A stretch of DNA of 43,571 nucleotides, taken from Acidithiobacillus ferruginosus (lineage in GTDB: Bacteria; Pseudomonadota; Gammaproteobacteria; Acidithiobacillales; Acidithiobacillaceae). Shown here in pieces: positions 1-9,576 of this stretch. A program made the position numbers and the translations under genes. The stretch is from contig NZ_JABBDR010000099.1 in NCBI RefSeq assembly GCF_018854495.1, positions 1 through 43,571 of the forward strand, in the 5' to 3' direction. The notes beneath the pieces are model-generated. The model searched no databases and was not told where the DNA came from. It saw only the letters and a program-made list of their open reading frames with translations. The first letter of the stretch is position 1; every line of letters begins with the position of its first letter.

Positions 1-1214
1 CGGTCGACCGCGTCTAACTGTTCGGCGACAACCCATTGCAAATACTGAAAAAATTCCACACGATCGGACTGGTGCGCGGCAAACTCCGTTACCGCAGGTG
101 CTTCGGGACGACGATATTTTTCAGGCCAGACCGGCCAACCCCAGGGGGGAGGATCCTGGGTCTGGAGGTGTTCCCGGAGGGCCTCGAAAACCCCCAGACG
201 GAAGAGTGCCTCACCGCCCTCTTTTTGAAATTGGCGGAAAGCGCGGGCGCGCTCGCCATTGCCCGGTAGTTCCGTTTCGCGAAAGGCGTGATAGAGGAGT
301 TCCAGAATCTCCCGCTTGGCAGCGGCCACTCCCCCATAGTCCACCAGGTCAGTGCCGCGCAAGGCGCGCAGATCGGCCTGGAAATGCGCGTCATAGACCC
401 TGTCGTGGGCCGCGTAACAATGGGCAAACTCTGGCACAGCCTCCACGTCCACATAGAGAATATTGAGGAATTTTCGACTAGAAGGGCTGTAGGGACTGGC
501 ATGGTGGGGATTGTCCGGGAAAAGCGCATGTAATGGGTTGAGCCCCACCAGCTCCGCGCCAGATTGGGCCGCAATGTCCAGCACCTGCAGGAGATCGCTG
601 AAATCACCCATACCCCAGTTGCGACCCGAACGCAACGCGTAAAGTTGCAGCGCAGGGCCCCAGACTTTCCGGGATTCCTGGATCGCTTCGGGCGTATAGC
701 AGGCTTCAGGGACCGTGATCCACGGCATTTCTGCGCGGAGACCGTCTGGCCCCTGCAGAGTAAGGCGGTGATAGCCCAGGCCCGGGCCAAAGGGCAGATC
801 CAAGCGCCAACGCCGGAAGACTTGCTCGCCGATGCGACCTTCTTCCAGCAGCTCTAGGCTGGCCGGCTGGAATGTGCCTTCCCGGGCGTTCTCCTTTTCA
901 GGACAAAAACGCCAATGCCAGATATCCTGAGCGACATCCACCGGCAAAGAGAGGGCTACCCAAGGGGGCTCGGTCGTGATCCGCTGCACCAGTAGCGGCG
1001 GCAGGAGAGATTGCCAGGATGCCGTCTCTTTCTGTCGCAAGGCTTCGCGGGCATCTTGCGCATTTTCTGTCGGTACGCCCAAAGCTTTTAACAAGGCCAG
1101 TAAGGTGCCTTGAGGGACAACGCGTTTCCTTCCGACGGCGTTGTGATAATGCTCCAGAACGCCATAGCTTTGGCACAGTTCACGGATCAGGTTTTTGTCG
1201 AGGGGCGCTTTCAT
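1..1214 (-). CDS. malQ: 4-alpha-glucanotransferase (amylomaltase), 3' part beyond left edge
   Basis: The minus-strand frame stays open from an ATG at 1214-1212 to the window edge, giving about 404 residues. The start overlaps the treZ stop in an ATGA. The N-terminal ~140 residues resemble the extra N-terminal domain of long, enterobacterial-type MalQ; then comes glycoside hydrolase family 77 sequence, including LQLYALRSGRNWGMGDF, AELVGLNPLHALFPDNPH and SPYSPSSRKFLNILYVD. The last visible residues are FFQYLQWVVAEQLD, typical of the family. The catalytic Asp and Glu lie beyond the edge and cannot be checked. The enzyme moves maltosyl and longer glucan units between alpha-1,4-glucans in the cytoplasm, which here would recycle short maltodextrins left by GlgX and TreZ. 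Family assignment is confident; integrity is unknown because the gene is cut. Confidence 0.9.
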   Translation of the reverse strand, partial: MKAPLDKNLIRELCQSYGVLEHYHNAVGRKRVVPQGTLLALLKALGVPTENAQDAREALRQKETASWQSLLPPLLVQRITTEPPWVALSLPVDVAQDIWHWRFCPEKENAREGTFQPASLELLEEGRIGEQVFRRWRLDLPFGPGLGYHRLTLQGPDGLRAEMPWITVPEACYTPEAIQESRKVWGPALQLYALRSGRNWGMGDFSDLLQVLDIAAQSGAELVGLNPLHALFPDNPHHASPYSPSSRKFLNILYVDVEAVPEFAHCYAAHDRVYDAHFQADLRALRGTDLVDYGGVAAAKREILELLYHAFRETELPGNGERARAFRQFQKEGGEALFRLGVFEALREHLQTQDPPPWGWPVWPEKYRRPEAPAVTEFAAHQSDRVEFFQYLQWVVAEQLDAVD

Positions 1215-3046
1215 GGGTGTTGCTCCCCAGCCTCTTCATCCAGCAGACAGAGCACTCCCCAACCAGGGAGGCGTTTTTGTTGCAACAGGGCGGTTGCCTC
1301 CTGTGGTTGCGCAAAGACCAACCGGCCTTTAGGAATCAGGTCCAAAAACAGGGGTTCAGGTGCCCATTGCCCGTAGAGAGAGAGTATGGCGCCGTCGGCC
1401 AAATGCCAGTGCACTGCCAGGCCGGTTTTTCCCAGAAGATGCCAAGTGCCGCTGTCCCCCGGGACTCCGGCGAGACGGGGCACAATCTCGTCCCTCCGGA
1501 TCTGTAGAAGCCGGCGGTAATACTGTAACCAATCCGCGTGCGGGACGAGATTACGCTGTGTCCAATCCAGTGTGCTGGCGATAAAGGTCGATTCAGCACC
1601 AGGGTCTGGGATTTGCGCTGCTGTCTTCCCGGTGGAAAAATGCGCGAAAGCGGCAAATTCCCAGCGCCGTCCCTCCCGCACAGTTTGACTCAGTTCTTCA
1701 CCGAAATCACAGAAGAACAGGAAAGGGCTGATGGCGCCGAACTCTTCCCCCATGAAGAGGAGCGGCACCGCTGGAGAGAGAAGTAACACTGCGACGGCAG
1801 CACGCAGGGCTGCGGCGGGGCAAAGACTGGAGAGCCTCTCGCCCAGGGCGCGATTGCCAATCTGATCATGGTTTTGCAAAAAGTTGATAAAAGCGACGGG
1901 GGGCAGATAGGCGCTGGCTTCACCACGGGCACGATGGTCGCGATAGACAGAAGGTTGGCCCTGCCAGGCAAAACCCTCCGCCAGACAACGACCCAGATGA
2001 TTGGTGGGCTGGTCGGCAAAATCCCTGTAATAGCCGTCCTTCTCCCCTGTCAGCAGCACATGCAGCGCATGGTGGAAATCGTCATTCCATTGGGCCCGAT
2101 AGCCCCCTGATCCAAGATAGTGAGCAGCATTGTGATCATTTTCGAGCATCAGGTGGATCTGACGATCCTGCCCGGGTCCGGCGGCCACAGCGGCGGCGAT
2201 TTCTTCCAGGATATCGGGATGGGAGTCGTCGCAGATGGCATGTACGGCGTCGAAACGCAGTCCATCAAAATGGTATTCCTCCAGCCAATACAGGGCATTA
2301 TGCCGGAAAAAGTCGCGTACCACGCGGCTGTTCGGTCCGTCAAAATTGATGGCGGGACCCCAGGGAGTATGATGCCTTGGGGTGAAAAAATCCTCGGCAT
2401 AGCGATGCAGCGCATTGCCTTCGGGGCCGAAGTGGTTATAAACCACGTCCAGGAAGACCATGAGCCCTTTGCCATGGGCGGCGTCCACCAGAGCCTTGAG
2501 ATCTTCCGGCCCGCCATAAACGGCATCCGGGGCGAAAGGGAGCACGCCATCATAGCCCCAGTTCCGGCGGCCGGGAAAGTCTGCTAATGGCATAAGTTCC
2601 ACCGCCGTAATGCCCAGATCTGCCAGATCATCCAGGAGTTCCATGGCGGCCCGGTAAGTCCCTTCGGGGGTGAAGGTCCCCACATGGAGTTCGTAGATCA
2701 CGGTCTCATGCCACGGTCGACCCCGCCAACGGTCATCCTGCCAGGCGTAGGCGGCGGGGTCGATGACCAGCGACGGACCCTGGGCATCTTCGGGTTGATA
2801 TCGGGAGGCGGGATCGGGGACGGCACTCCCGTCGGGCAGTAGGAACTGATAACAGACGCCGCTGCCCAGGCCCGGAGCGAAGTGGTGCCACCAGCCACCA
2901 GCCGCGCTCTCCATGGTGCGCCGTTTCTTGCCGCCCGCCCAGGACAGAACGATCTCCAACTGCTGCACGCGCGGCGCCCAAAGCCGAAAAAGGACCCCTT
3001 CCGCCTCCAACATTGCCCCAAAGGGCATGTCGTGGCGGCGGATCAT
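1211..3046 (-). CDS. treZ: Malto-oligosyltrehalose trehalohydrolase
   Basis: 611 residues, slightly longer than the usual ~580-600. An N-terminal carbohydrate-binding module-like segment (about residues 10-100) precedes a GH13 barrel. The nucleophile is in DGLRFDAVHAI (Asp266), the acid/base in IHLMLENDHN (Glu302) and the stabilising Asp in FLQNHDQIGNRA (Asp394); YRAQWNDDFHHALHVLLTGE is a TreZ signature. The enzyme releases free trehalose from maltooligosyl-trehalose made by TreY. TreY is not visible and may lie left of the window. The start at 3046 overlaps the glgX stop (ATGA), and an AGGA sits about nine bases before it, so translation is probably coupled. The downstream neighbour is malQ. 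The assignment is firm. Confidence 0.95.
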   Translation of the reverse strand: MIRRHDMPFGAMLEAEGVLFRLWAPRVQQLEIVLSWAGGKKRRTMESAAGGWWHHFAPGLGSGVCYQFLLPDGSAVPDPASRYQPEDAQGPSLVIDPAAYAWQDDRWRGRPWHETVIYELHVGTFTPEGTYRAAMELLDDLADLGITAVELMPLADFPGRRNWGYDGVLPFAPDAVYGGPEDLKALVDAAHGKGLMVFLDVVYNHFGPEGNALHRYAEDFFTPRHHTPWGPAINFDGPNSRVVRDFFRHNALYWLEEYHFDGLRFDAVHAICDDSHPDILEEIAAAVAAGPGQDRQIHLMLENDHNAAHYLGSGGYRAQWNDDFHHALHVLLTGEKDGYYRDFADQPTNHLGRCLAEGFAWQGQPSVYRDHRARGEASAYLPPVAFINFLQNHDQIGNRALGERLSSLCPAAALRAAVAVLLLSPAVPLLFMGEEFGAISPFLFFCDFGEELSQTVREGRRWEFAAFAHFSTGKTAAQIPDPGAESTFIASTLDWTQRNLVPHADWLQYYRRLLQIRRDEIVPRLAGVPGDSGTWHLLGKTGLAVHWHLADGAILSLYGQWAPEPLFLDLIPKGRLVFAQPQEATALLQQKRLPGWGVLCLLDEEAGEQHP

Positions 3047-5175
3047 TTTCTCATTCCTCCGTGATGCAGGAGGACGAGGGAACGCCCTTGCAGCGGATAG
3101 CTCTCTCCACTCTGCTGCACCCCTTTGGCCGCGCCGTCGTCCTGAGCGGTATCCAGCAGGAGTTCCCAGGATGATTTGTTATCAGGCAGCGACGGCAGAG
3201 TAAAGGGTATACCATCGTGAAAGGCATTCAGCAGGAGCAGAAAATCCTCGTCCTTTACCGGCCGACCCTGTGCATCCAGATCTGTGAGCTCCGTGCCCGC
3301 CAGGTATAAACCCAGGCAGTGTGCGTCACCTTCCTGCCAATCTTCGGCGTCCATTTCTCGTCCGTCGGGATGAAGCCAGATGACATCCATAGTCTGGTCT
3401 GGCGCTACGGCCTGGCCGCGGAAAAAATGCCGGCGTCGCAAGCTGGGATGATCCCGGCGCAACTGGATTATTTGTGTGAGGAAATCCAGTTGCTTTTGCT
3501 GCACTGCGTTGACGTCCCAACTCAGCCAACTCAAGGGGTTATCCTGGCAATAGACGTTGTTGTTGCCCTGTTGACTGTGGCTGAGTTCATCACCCGCCAG
3601 CAGCATGGGTACCCCTTGGGAGAACAGCAGACTGGCCAGAAGATTGCGCTGCTGCCGGGCGCGCAGGGCGTTAACCTCAGCGTTATCCGTCTCGCCTTCG
3701 GCGCCGCAATTCCAGAGAAGATTATTATCGCTGCCGTCCTGATTGTCATTCTGATTAGCTTCGTTGTGTTTTTCGTTGTAGCTCACCAGATCATGCAGGG
3801 AGAAACCATCATGGACGGTAAGGAAATTGATGCTGGCGGTGGGGCCGCGCCCGGCCCTGGTATACAAATCAGCGGAGCCGCCCAGACACGCGGCAAGTCC
3901 TCCCAGTTGTCCGTCGTCGCCTTTCCAGAAGGCCCGCAAGGTATCGCGGTAACGGTCATTCCACTCCGCGCAGCCGGGCGGAAATGCACCCAGTTTGTAA
4001 CCACCTTCCCCCAGATCCCAGGGCTCAGCAATGAGTTTGACCCGGGCGAGCACGGGATCCTGGAGCAGGATTTCGAAGAGTGGTCCCATGCGGTCATCGG
4101 AGCGGAAGGGGCGCGTCAGAGAAACGGCGAGATCGAAGCGGAAGCCGTCCACGTGCATTTCTTCCACCCAATAGCGCAGGGAGTCCAGAATAAGCTGCAT
4201 GACCCTTGGGTGATCGGCGTTGAAGGAATTGCCACAACCGGTAGTGTCGATGTAATAGCGGGGCTTATCCGCTACCAGGCGATAATAGGCGGCGTTGTCG
4301 ATACCGCGGAAGCTGAGGGTGGGACCCAATTGGTTGCCTTCGGCTGTATGATTGTAGACCACGTCCAGAATCACCTCGATACCCGATTTATGGAGTGCCT
4401 TGACCATTTCCCTGAACTCGTCGATTTTACCGCTCGCCAGATACAGGGGATGGGGTGCGAAAAAGCCCAGGGAATTGTAACCCCAGTAGTTGCGCAGCCT
4501 ACGCTCCACCAGATCGCGGTCATCTACAAAAGTCTGTATCGGCAACAATTCGATGGCGGTCACTCCGAGCTTTTGTAGGTGCCCGAGTATGGGCGCTGAA
4601 GCAAGGCCAGCACAGGTCCCGCGGAGGTTTTTGGGAACCTTGGGGTGCTGCATACTGAGCCCACGCACATGGGCCTCATAGATAACCGTGTCCGACCAGG
4701 GGGTCTGCGGCGGCCGGTCATCGCCCCAATCGAATCGGTTATCCACCACGGCTGCCTTGAGCATCTGTGGAGCATTATCCCGCTTATCTAACGACAGATC
4801 CGCTTTGGCGTTGCCAATGCGGTAGCCAAAATGCGCGTCATTCCAGTCCAGTGTGCCCACAATCGCCTTGGCGTAGGGGTCCAGCAGAAGTTTGTGGGGA
4901 TTGCAGCGTTGGCCCTGTTCGGGTGCATAGGGACCATATACCCGGTAGCCATAGACAAGGCCGGGCTTGGCATCGGGCAGATAGCCGTGCCAGATTTCGT
5001 TACTTTTCTCGGGTAGGGGGAGTCGATGCGTCTCCCGCTCCCCCTGAGCATCGAACAGACAGAGTTCCACGCGCTCGGCCTGCCCGGAAAAAAGCGCAAA
5101 ATTGATTCCACTGCCATCCCATTCTGCGCCTAATGGATAGGAATGACCCGGCCACAGTGCAGGTTTCCTTTTCAT
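3043..5175 (-). CDS. glgX: Glycogen debranching enzyme, GlgX/TreX isoamylase type
   Basis: 710 residues, the usual length for GlgX/TreX. An N-terminal CBM48-type domain (about 10-110, with SGINFALFSGQAERVELCLFD) is followed by a GH13 barrel: DVVYNHTAEG near 271, nucleophile in VDGFRFDLAVSL (Asp348), acid/base in LIAEPWDLGEGGY (Glu384) and FLTVHDGFSLHDL (Asp456). The NEANQNDNQDGSDNN stretch is characteristic of the subfamily. It hydrolyses alpha-1,6 branch points of glycogen, giving linear chains for TreY/TreZ and MalQ. It starts 13 bases after the treS fusion with an AGGG upstream and overlaps treZ by four bases. In a tre operon the name treX would also fit; sequence alone does not separate them. 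Confidence 0.95.
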   Translation of the reverse strand: MKRKPALWPGHSYPLGAEWDGSGINFALFSGQAERVELCLFDAQGERETHRLPLPEKSNEIWHGYLPDAKPGLVYGYRVYGPYAPEQGQRCNPHKLLLDPYAKAIVGTLDWNDAHFGYRIGNAKADLSLDKRDNAPQMLKAAVVDNRFDWGDDRPPQTPWSDTVIYEAHVRGLSMQHPKVPKNLRGTCAGLASAPILGHLQKLGVTAIELLPIQTFVDDRDLVERRLRNYWGYNSLGFFAPHPLYLASGKIDEFREMVKALHKSGIEVILDVVYNHTAEGNQLGPTLSFRGIDNAAYYRLVADKPRYYIDTTGCGNSFNADHPRVMQLILDSLRYWVEEMHVDGFRFDLAVSLTRPFRSDDRMGPLFEILLQDPVLARVKLIAEPWDLGEGGYKLGAFPPGCAEWNDRYRDTLRAFWKGDDGQLGGLAACLGGSADLYTRAGRGPTASINFLTVHDGFSLHDLVSYNEKHNEANQNDNQDGSDNNLLWNCGAEGETDNAEVNALRARQQRNLLASLLFSQGVPMLLAGDELSHSQQGNNNVYCQDNPLSWLSWDVNAVQQKQLDFLTQIIQLRRDHPSLRRRHFFRGQAVAPDQTMDVIWLHPDGREMDAEDWQEGDAHCLGLYLAGTELTDLDAQGRPVKDEDFLLLLNAFHDGIPFTLPSLPDNKSSWELLLDTAQDDGAAKGVQQSGESYPLQGRSLVLLHHGGMRK

Positions 5176-5188
5176 TCTTGCATGCCCT

Positions 5189-8100
5189 TCATGTCAAAGC
5201 AGCCCAAATAGCGTCGCCGGGTGTTTGTTCAGGTGCAGCATCCATACTGGCCAAAAGAATCTGTAGGGTGCTGCGCAGGGAATCTTCTTGCAGTGGCTCT
5301 AGGAACTCAGGGATGCCGTCCAGGAGACGCTCCCAGAGCGCCAGCTCCAGGAGACTTTCCCGGAGAAATACGTCTGCCGGATAAAACGCGGCCCCGGTCG
5401 CCACCTCGTCATAGGCATGTGTGAAGGCGTCCAGACTTTGTTTTACCCAGATTTGGACGCCTTCCCGTATTTGTAGCAAATCATTTCCCGCACTCGCAGA
5501 AATGCGGCTCAAGGTGGCAAGGGCGGCAGCGATCAGCGAGAGGCGCATAGCGGCCAGATCAAGTAGCGGGGACTTTTTGCGGCGTCTTTGTACGGGTGAT
5601 AGACGCGGATCACCACCGAGATTGATGAGAATAAAATCCTCTTCTACAAGTAAAGCCTGAGCGAGGCCCAGGTAGCCTGGGCACCGGATACGGGTAAGCG
5701 TAGCGGGTAAGGGCAAATGGCGCCACGCGGCCAGGCGCTCGTGGATTCGGTCCTGTACCGCAAGCCAGTCTTGCGTGTTTTGGCGCAGTCCCTCCGGCAA
5801 GCCTGGCAATATCCTTTCCAGAACGGCAGCGGCTTTTTCCGCAGCCCGGGCCGTGTGGTTCACCCACTGTGCCAGGTCTTCTACGGTAAAGGGTTCGGGA
5901 TCGAAGGCCTGGTCGCCGCTGGGCTGTGCCAAGGCGCGGTGCAGTTCGGCAATACGCCGACCAAGGGTGGCCATACGCAGCCGGTAAAGGCCGTGGTCGC
6001 TCTCAGTTGGCGGGGAGTTATCAGCGCTTGGTGCAGCGGTCATACGTTCGGCCAGTGTACGTTCCAGATAATCCACGCTGAAAGTCCAGGCATCGCCCTG
6101 ATTTTCTACATAGCGGCGCAGGAGAGCTAGCGCAAGGACATCGCCCTGCGCCGGACGGAATTCCACCCGACCGAGAACCTGCGCCATATGGGGGTAAGGG
6201 GATATCTCCGTAAGGAAGACGCCTACTTCGAACTCCGGATCGCCCCCTGCCTGCAAACGACGATAGCCTTTAAGATAGAGCTGCTCTCCAAGAACAATAT
6301 TACTGTGCCGTTGCTCCAGACTGGGGCGTCGCAGTGTAATCAACTCACTTTCGCTGAAATCGTAGGCAGCGCTTTTTCCAAAGACCATGACGCCACCGGC
6401 AAAGGGTTGCTCGTCGCCTTTACCCATGCTACGGACCAAGGTGCGGCAGAAAGCATCGTTCCCGAAGGCATCCAGCAGTACGCCGAGCCGCTCCTTTTGC
6501 CGAACCTTGGCGAGAATCCAAGTATGAAAGGTGTCCATGAGATTTTCCTGCTCGTCTTCCCAGGCGATGGCAAGGGGCAGAGAATAGTAAATATTTTCGC
6601 CATCAGCGCCGGGGGTCTCGATGATCATCCAGAACCAGACCTCTTGGCCGCTCGGGGAGCGCCATTCATCCTTGATCTCGATGCCGACCGCGGCAACGGC
6701 CTCCTGATCGCCAGCCACCCAGCGCTTGCTCTTCAGATAAGGTGCGAGGACTTCCACTTGCAGTTGTCGGCGGGTTCGGGTGGCGAGGGCGCGGCGAGTA
6801 GCGCTGACATCCCCGTCCAGAGAGAGAAATGTATGCCAACCCTCCAGTAGGACGAGGACAGGTAGCTCCGGACGCGCCAGACGTTCTTCGTGCCAGGCCG
6901 GTGGATTGGTGTCTTCGTCGAGAGAGAAGGCCAGGAAAGTATGGGCTGGAAGGGTCAGGAGATAGGGTAGCTGTCCGATGGGCGGGAAGGCGCTTTTCCC
7001 AATGAGCTCCACCGGGGTACGGCCAGCGTATGCTTCCAGCCCCAGTTCCACCGCCTGCGCCGTACGCGAGAGATTGGCCACGCAGAGGACGGATGCTCCT
7101 GCGTATTCCCGCAAATAGGCCAACATCTTACGGTTGCCTGGGCGCAGGAAGCGGATATTCCCGCGACCGAAGACTGGGTGCTCCTTGCGCACGGTGATGA
7201 CTTTGCGGGTCCAGTGGAGCAGAGACGAGGCATTGCGACTTTGGGACTCCACATTAACGGCTTGGTAGCCATAGACCGGATCCATGAGGAGTGGCAGATA
7301 GAGCTGCTCAGGGTCAGCGCGGGAAAAGCCACCATTGTAGTCCGGGCTCCATTGCATGGGGGTGCGCACACCCTTACGATCGCCCAAATAGATATTGTCG
7401 CCCATACCGATTTCGTCGCCGTAGTACATGATGGGCGAACCGGGCATGCTCATGAGCAACCAGGTCAGGAGTTCGATCTTTTGCCGGTCATTGCTGAGCA
7501 AGGGAGCGAGGCGTCGGCGGATGCCAAGATTCAAGCGCATGCGAGGGTCCGCGGCATACTCCCGGTACAGATAATCCCGTTCCTGCCGGGTCACCATTTC
7601 CAGAGTCAGTTCGTCGTGATTGCGCAAAAAGATAGCCCACTGGCAGTTCTCGGGGATATCTGGCGTCTGGCGCAGGATATCGGTGATGGGATGGCGATCT
7701 TCCTGCGCCAACGACATGTAGATGCGGGGCATTAAGGGAAAATGGTAGGCCATTTGGCATTCCTCGCCCTGCCCGAAGTATTCGCGTACGTCTTCCGGCC
7801 ACTGGTTGGCCTCAGCCAGGAGGACGCGGTCGCGGTAGTGGGCATCTACGGCAGCACGGATTTGCCGGATGACGGCATGGGTCTCAGGCAGGTTTTCGTT
7901 GTTAGTGCCGGCGCGCACGCAGAGATAAGGAATGGCATCTAGACGCAGACCATCCACACCCATGTCCAGCCAGTAGCGCAGCACCCGAATCATGGCCTTG
8001 ACTACCTGTGGATTATTGTGGTTCAGATCCGGTTGATGGGAGAAGAAACGATGCCAGTAATAGGCTTTGGCGATGTCGTCCCAGGCCCAGTTGGATCGCT

Positions 8101-8602
8101 CGGAATCGGAGAAAATAATACGTGTTTCCGGAAATTTTTTATCCGTATCGCTCCACACATAAAAATTGCGCTTAGCCGAGCCGGGCGGAGCGCGTCGCGC
8201 CGCCTGGAACCACGGATGCTGATCAGAGCTATGGTTGATGACCAGTTCGGTGATGACCTTCAGACCCCGGCGATGCGCCTCATGGAGGAAATGACGAAAA
8301 TCGTTCAGCGTACCATAGTCGGGGTGAATGTCCCGATAGTCCGAGATATCATAGCCGTCATCGCGCAGGGGGGAAGGATAGAAAGGTAAAAGCCAAAGGG
8401 CGTTTACCCCCAGATCCTGGAGATAATCCAGCCTGCTGGTGAGGCCCGGGAAGTCGCCGATGCCGTCGCCGTTGCTATCCTGGAAGGTGCGGACGTGCAG
8501 TTCGTAAAGCACAGCATCTTTGTACCAGAGGGTATCCCCGTCAGCAGAAGCTACCGCTGCCGTGTCCGGCGCGGCCCCCGTCTCCATTTTTTCTGCTGTC
8601 AA
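5189..8602 (-). CDS. treS: Trehalose synthase fused to a maltokinase-like domain (kinase site degenerate)
   Basis: 1137 residues. Residues ~22-570 are trehalose synthase (GH13): nucleophile in [13 protein letters not shown] (Asp222), acid/base in [11 protein letters not shown] (Glu264) and [12 protein letters not shown] (Asp330), so maltose-trehalose interconversion looks intact. Residues ~630-1137 are a Pep2/maltokinase fold: the N-lobe [10 protein letters not shown] and [13 protein letters not shown] are recognisable. In the C-lobe the catalytic-loop consensus HGDYHLGQ is replaced by PGYLGLAQ (residues 975-982, Asp to Tyr977), and the metal-binding DFEGEP is replaced by NLGGDP (994-999, Asp to Asn). 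I infer a pseudokinase. The start is TTG at 8602-8600, chosen because AGGGG lies six bases upstream; an ATG five codons later has no good ribosome site. It is the first gene of the glucan operon. Confidence 0.93.
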   Translation of the reverse strand: MTAEKMETGAAPDTAAVASADGDTLWYKDAVLYELHVRTFQDSNGDGIGDFPGLTSRLDYLQDLGVNALWLLPFYPSPLRDDGYDISDYRDIHPDYGTLNDFRHFLHEAHRRGLKVITELVINHSSDQHPWFQAARRAPPGSAKRNFYVWSDTDKKFPETRIIFSDSERSNWAWDDIAKAYYWHRFFSHQPDLNHNNPQVVKAMIRVLRYWLDMGVDGLRLDAIPYLCVRAGTNNENLPETHAVIRQIRAAVDAHYRDRVLLAEANQWPEDVREYFGQGEECQMAYHFPLMPRIYMSLAQEDRHPITDILRQTPDIPENCQWAIFLRNHDELTLEMVTRQERDYLYREYAADPRMRLNLGIRRRLAPLLSNDRQKIELLTWLLMSMPGSPIMYYGDEIGMGDNIYLGDRKGVRTPMQWSPDYNGGFSRADPEQLYLPLLMDPVYGYQAVNVESQSRNASSLLHWTRKVITVRKEHPVFGRGNIRFLRPGNRKMLAYLREYAGASVLCVANLSRTAQAVELGLEAYAGRTPVELIGKSAFPPIGQLPYLLTLPAHTFLAFSLDEDTNPPAWHEERLARPELPVLVLLEGWHTFLSLDGDVSATRRALATRTRRQLQVEVLAPYLKSKRWVAGDQEAVAAVGIEIKDEWRSPSGQEVWFWMIIETPGADGENIYYSLPLAIAWEDEQENLMDTFHTWILAKVRQKERLGVLLDAFGNDAFCRTLVRSMGKGDEQPFAGGVMVFGKSAAYDFSESELITLRRPSLEQRHSNIVLGEQLYLKGYRRLQAGGDPEFEVGVFLTEISPYPHMAQVLGRVEFRPAQGDVLALALLRRYVENQGDAWTFSVDYLERTLAERMTAAPSADNSPPTESDHGLYRLRMATLGRRIAELHRALAQPSGDQAFDPEPFTVEDLAQWVNHTARAAEKAAAVLERILPGLPEGLRQNTQDWLAVQDRIHERLAAWRHLPLPATLTRIRCPGYLGLAQALLVEEDFILINLGGDPRLSPVQRRRKKSPLLDLAAMRLSLIAAALATLSRISASAGNDLLQIREGVQIWVKQSLDAFTHAYDEVATGAAFYPADVFLRESLLELALWERLLDGIPEFLEPLQEDSLRSTLQILLASMDAAPEQTPGDAIWAALT

Positions 8603-8645
8603 AACCTTCCCCTCGATCTTCTGGGCCTCAGCAACCTCTGTGTAA

Positions 8646-8674
8646 CCTATAGTTCAGTGCCGCTGATTATGCAA
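8646..8674 (-). promoter_or_regulatory. Possible promoter of the treS-glgX-treZ-malQ operon
   Basis: Reading the minus strand, TTGCAT (8674-8669) and TATAGG (8651-8646) are separated by exactly 17 bases and lie about 45 bases before the treS start. The -35 matches consensus at only three positions, so this is a weak candidate and nothing more. Confidence 0.25.
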
Positions 8675-8886
8675 AAACGACGATTAAAGGCGCCGACGTG
8701 CCCGCCACAGAGGGGCATCGGTTTACGCCCACTATCGCCCTGACAAGATCACCAGCTGTGCCCAAGGGCGCCATTGCGTCCATTTCGCTCAGGAAACACT
8801 CCCGCTTGGTCACCTTGCGCCGTCACGAAAGGCCTTGATCTTCAGCGAAGGTCACCTATCCGGACATACTGTTTTTCCCTACGCTA

Positions 8887-8922
8887 TCTGATCGGACTGT
8901 TGTATGAACGGTCTAGATCAGA
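8887..8922. repeat. Inverted repeat between the small membrane protein gene and treS
   Basis: TCTGATC (8887-8893) and GATCAGA (8916-8922) form perfect 7-base arms around a 22-base loop. It lies just past the end of the 168-aa gene on the minus strand. No T-run follows on either strand, so it is not a convincing terminator. The rest of 8675-8886 holds nothing I can identify. Confidence 0.3.
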
Positions 8923-8928
8923 GACCCC

Positions 8929-9435
8929 CTAACGCTTTTCATCCTCCAGAATTGAGCGACGATCGCTCTTGGTCAGTTTTTGGTATATACCAAGTCCGAC
9001 CAGCGCAAGAGTGGATGCTAAAATAACGGTAGCTGGGTATAACAATAATGAAATATTTTCTAATCCTGCCTTGAATAGATAAACCAGCCCTTCAAGCCCC
9101 ACGGAAACAATAATAATAATAAATATTTTTATGAGGCCTCCGGTGATTTCTTTCTGGGTCAGCAAATCCTGAGATCTCGATGTATAGACCTCTTCTTCGA
9201 TGATGTAACGGACGACTTCAAGGACTGCCATTGCGACCACCGCCACGCTGATCATGCTCAGAAGCGCTTCCGGTAGGAATCCGCCAGAAATTAAATCCAT
9301 CAATAGATTCCATAACGACCAGGCCATCAACCCGAAGGCTGCCAGAAAAAGCAGGCAGGCCGTTATAATAAAGCTGAGGGCTATCAGTTTCTCAAATATC
9401 GATTTCAATTTCTGATTCCTCGCTGCGGGGGCCAA
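8929..9435 (-). CDS. Hypothetical four-helix inner-membrane protein
   Basis: I do not recognise the family. The frame encodes up to 168 residues with four hydrophobic segments at about 17-39, 54-74, 98-118 and 126-150, a charged loop EEEVYTSRSQDLLTQKEI between helices two and three, and a basic/acidic tail. The overall plan resembles PsiE-like small membrane proteins, but this is only a topology similarity. The frame opens at TTG (9435), which lacks a clear ribosome site; a second TTG at residue 10 has CGAGGA about eight bases upstream and may be the real start. The gene is noticeably richer in A and T than its neighbours (for example the run of ATA/ATT isoleucine codons near 9110-9130), hinting at separate ancestry. 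It shares strand with treS but is 326 bases away. Confidence 0.7.
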   Translation of the reverse strand: MAPAARNQKLKSIFEKLIALSFIITACLLFLAAFGLMAWSLWNLLMDLISGGFLPEALLSMISVAVVAMAVLEVVRYIIEEEVYTSRSQDLLTQKEITGGLIKIFIIIIVSVGLEGLVYLFKAGLENISLLLYPATVILASTLALVGLGIYQKLTKSDRRSILEDEKR

Positions 9436-9452
9436 ACCATACTTGGCCTGCC

Positions 9453-9554
9453 TTAATCCAGGTAGAACTCGACATTGCGTTCACGGCGGTCATCCACGGT
9501 CAGAAACGACGGATCCAGACTGTGGTGGACAGCCTGAACGCAGCAGCGAGCCAT
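9453..9554 (-). other. Possible gene remnant or 33-aa small ORF
   Basis: An ATG at 9554-9552 opens 33 codons ending with TAA at 9455-9453. The second half, SLDPSFLTVDDRRERNVEFYLD, has a protein-like charged composition such as the C-terminus of a cytoplasmic protein, but no ribosome site precedes the ATG and an in-frame stop lies four codons upstream. I cannot name a family. It could be a decayed gene end or chance. Confidence 0.22.
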
Positions 9555-9576
9555 TTCTTGGCTAGGTCAGCGCTCC

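Noticed and set aside
3319..4578. 419-codon open frame on the plus strand opposite glgX
   Set aside because: It lies wholly antisense to a gene with all catalytic motifs; long mirror frames are common in GC-rich coding DNA, and the translation resembles no family.
8887..8922. Inverted repeat considered as terminator of the 168-aa gene
   Set aside because: Loop of 22 bases and no T-run on either strand.
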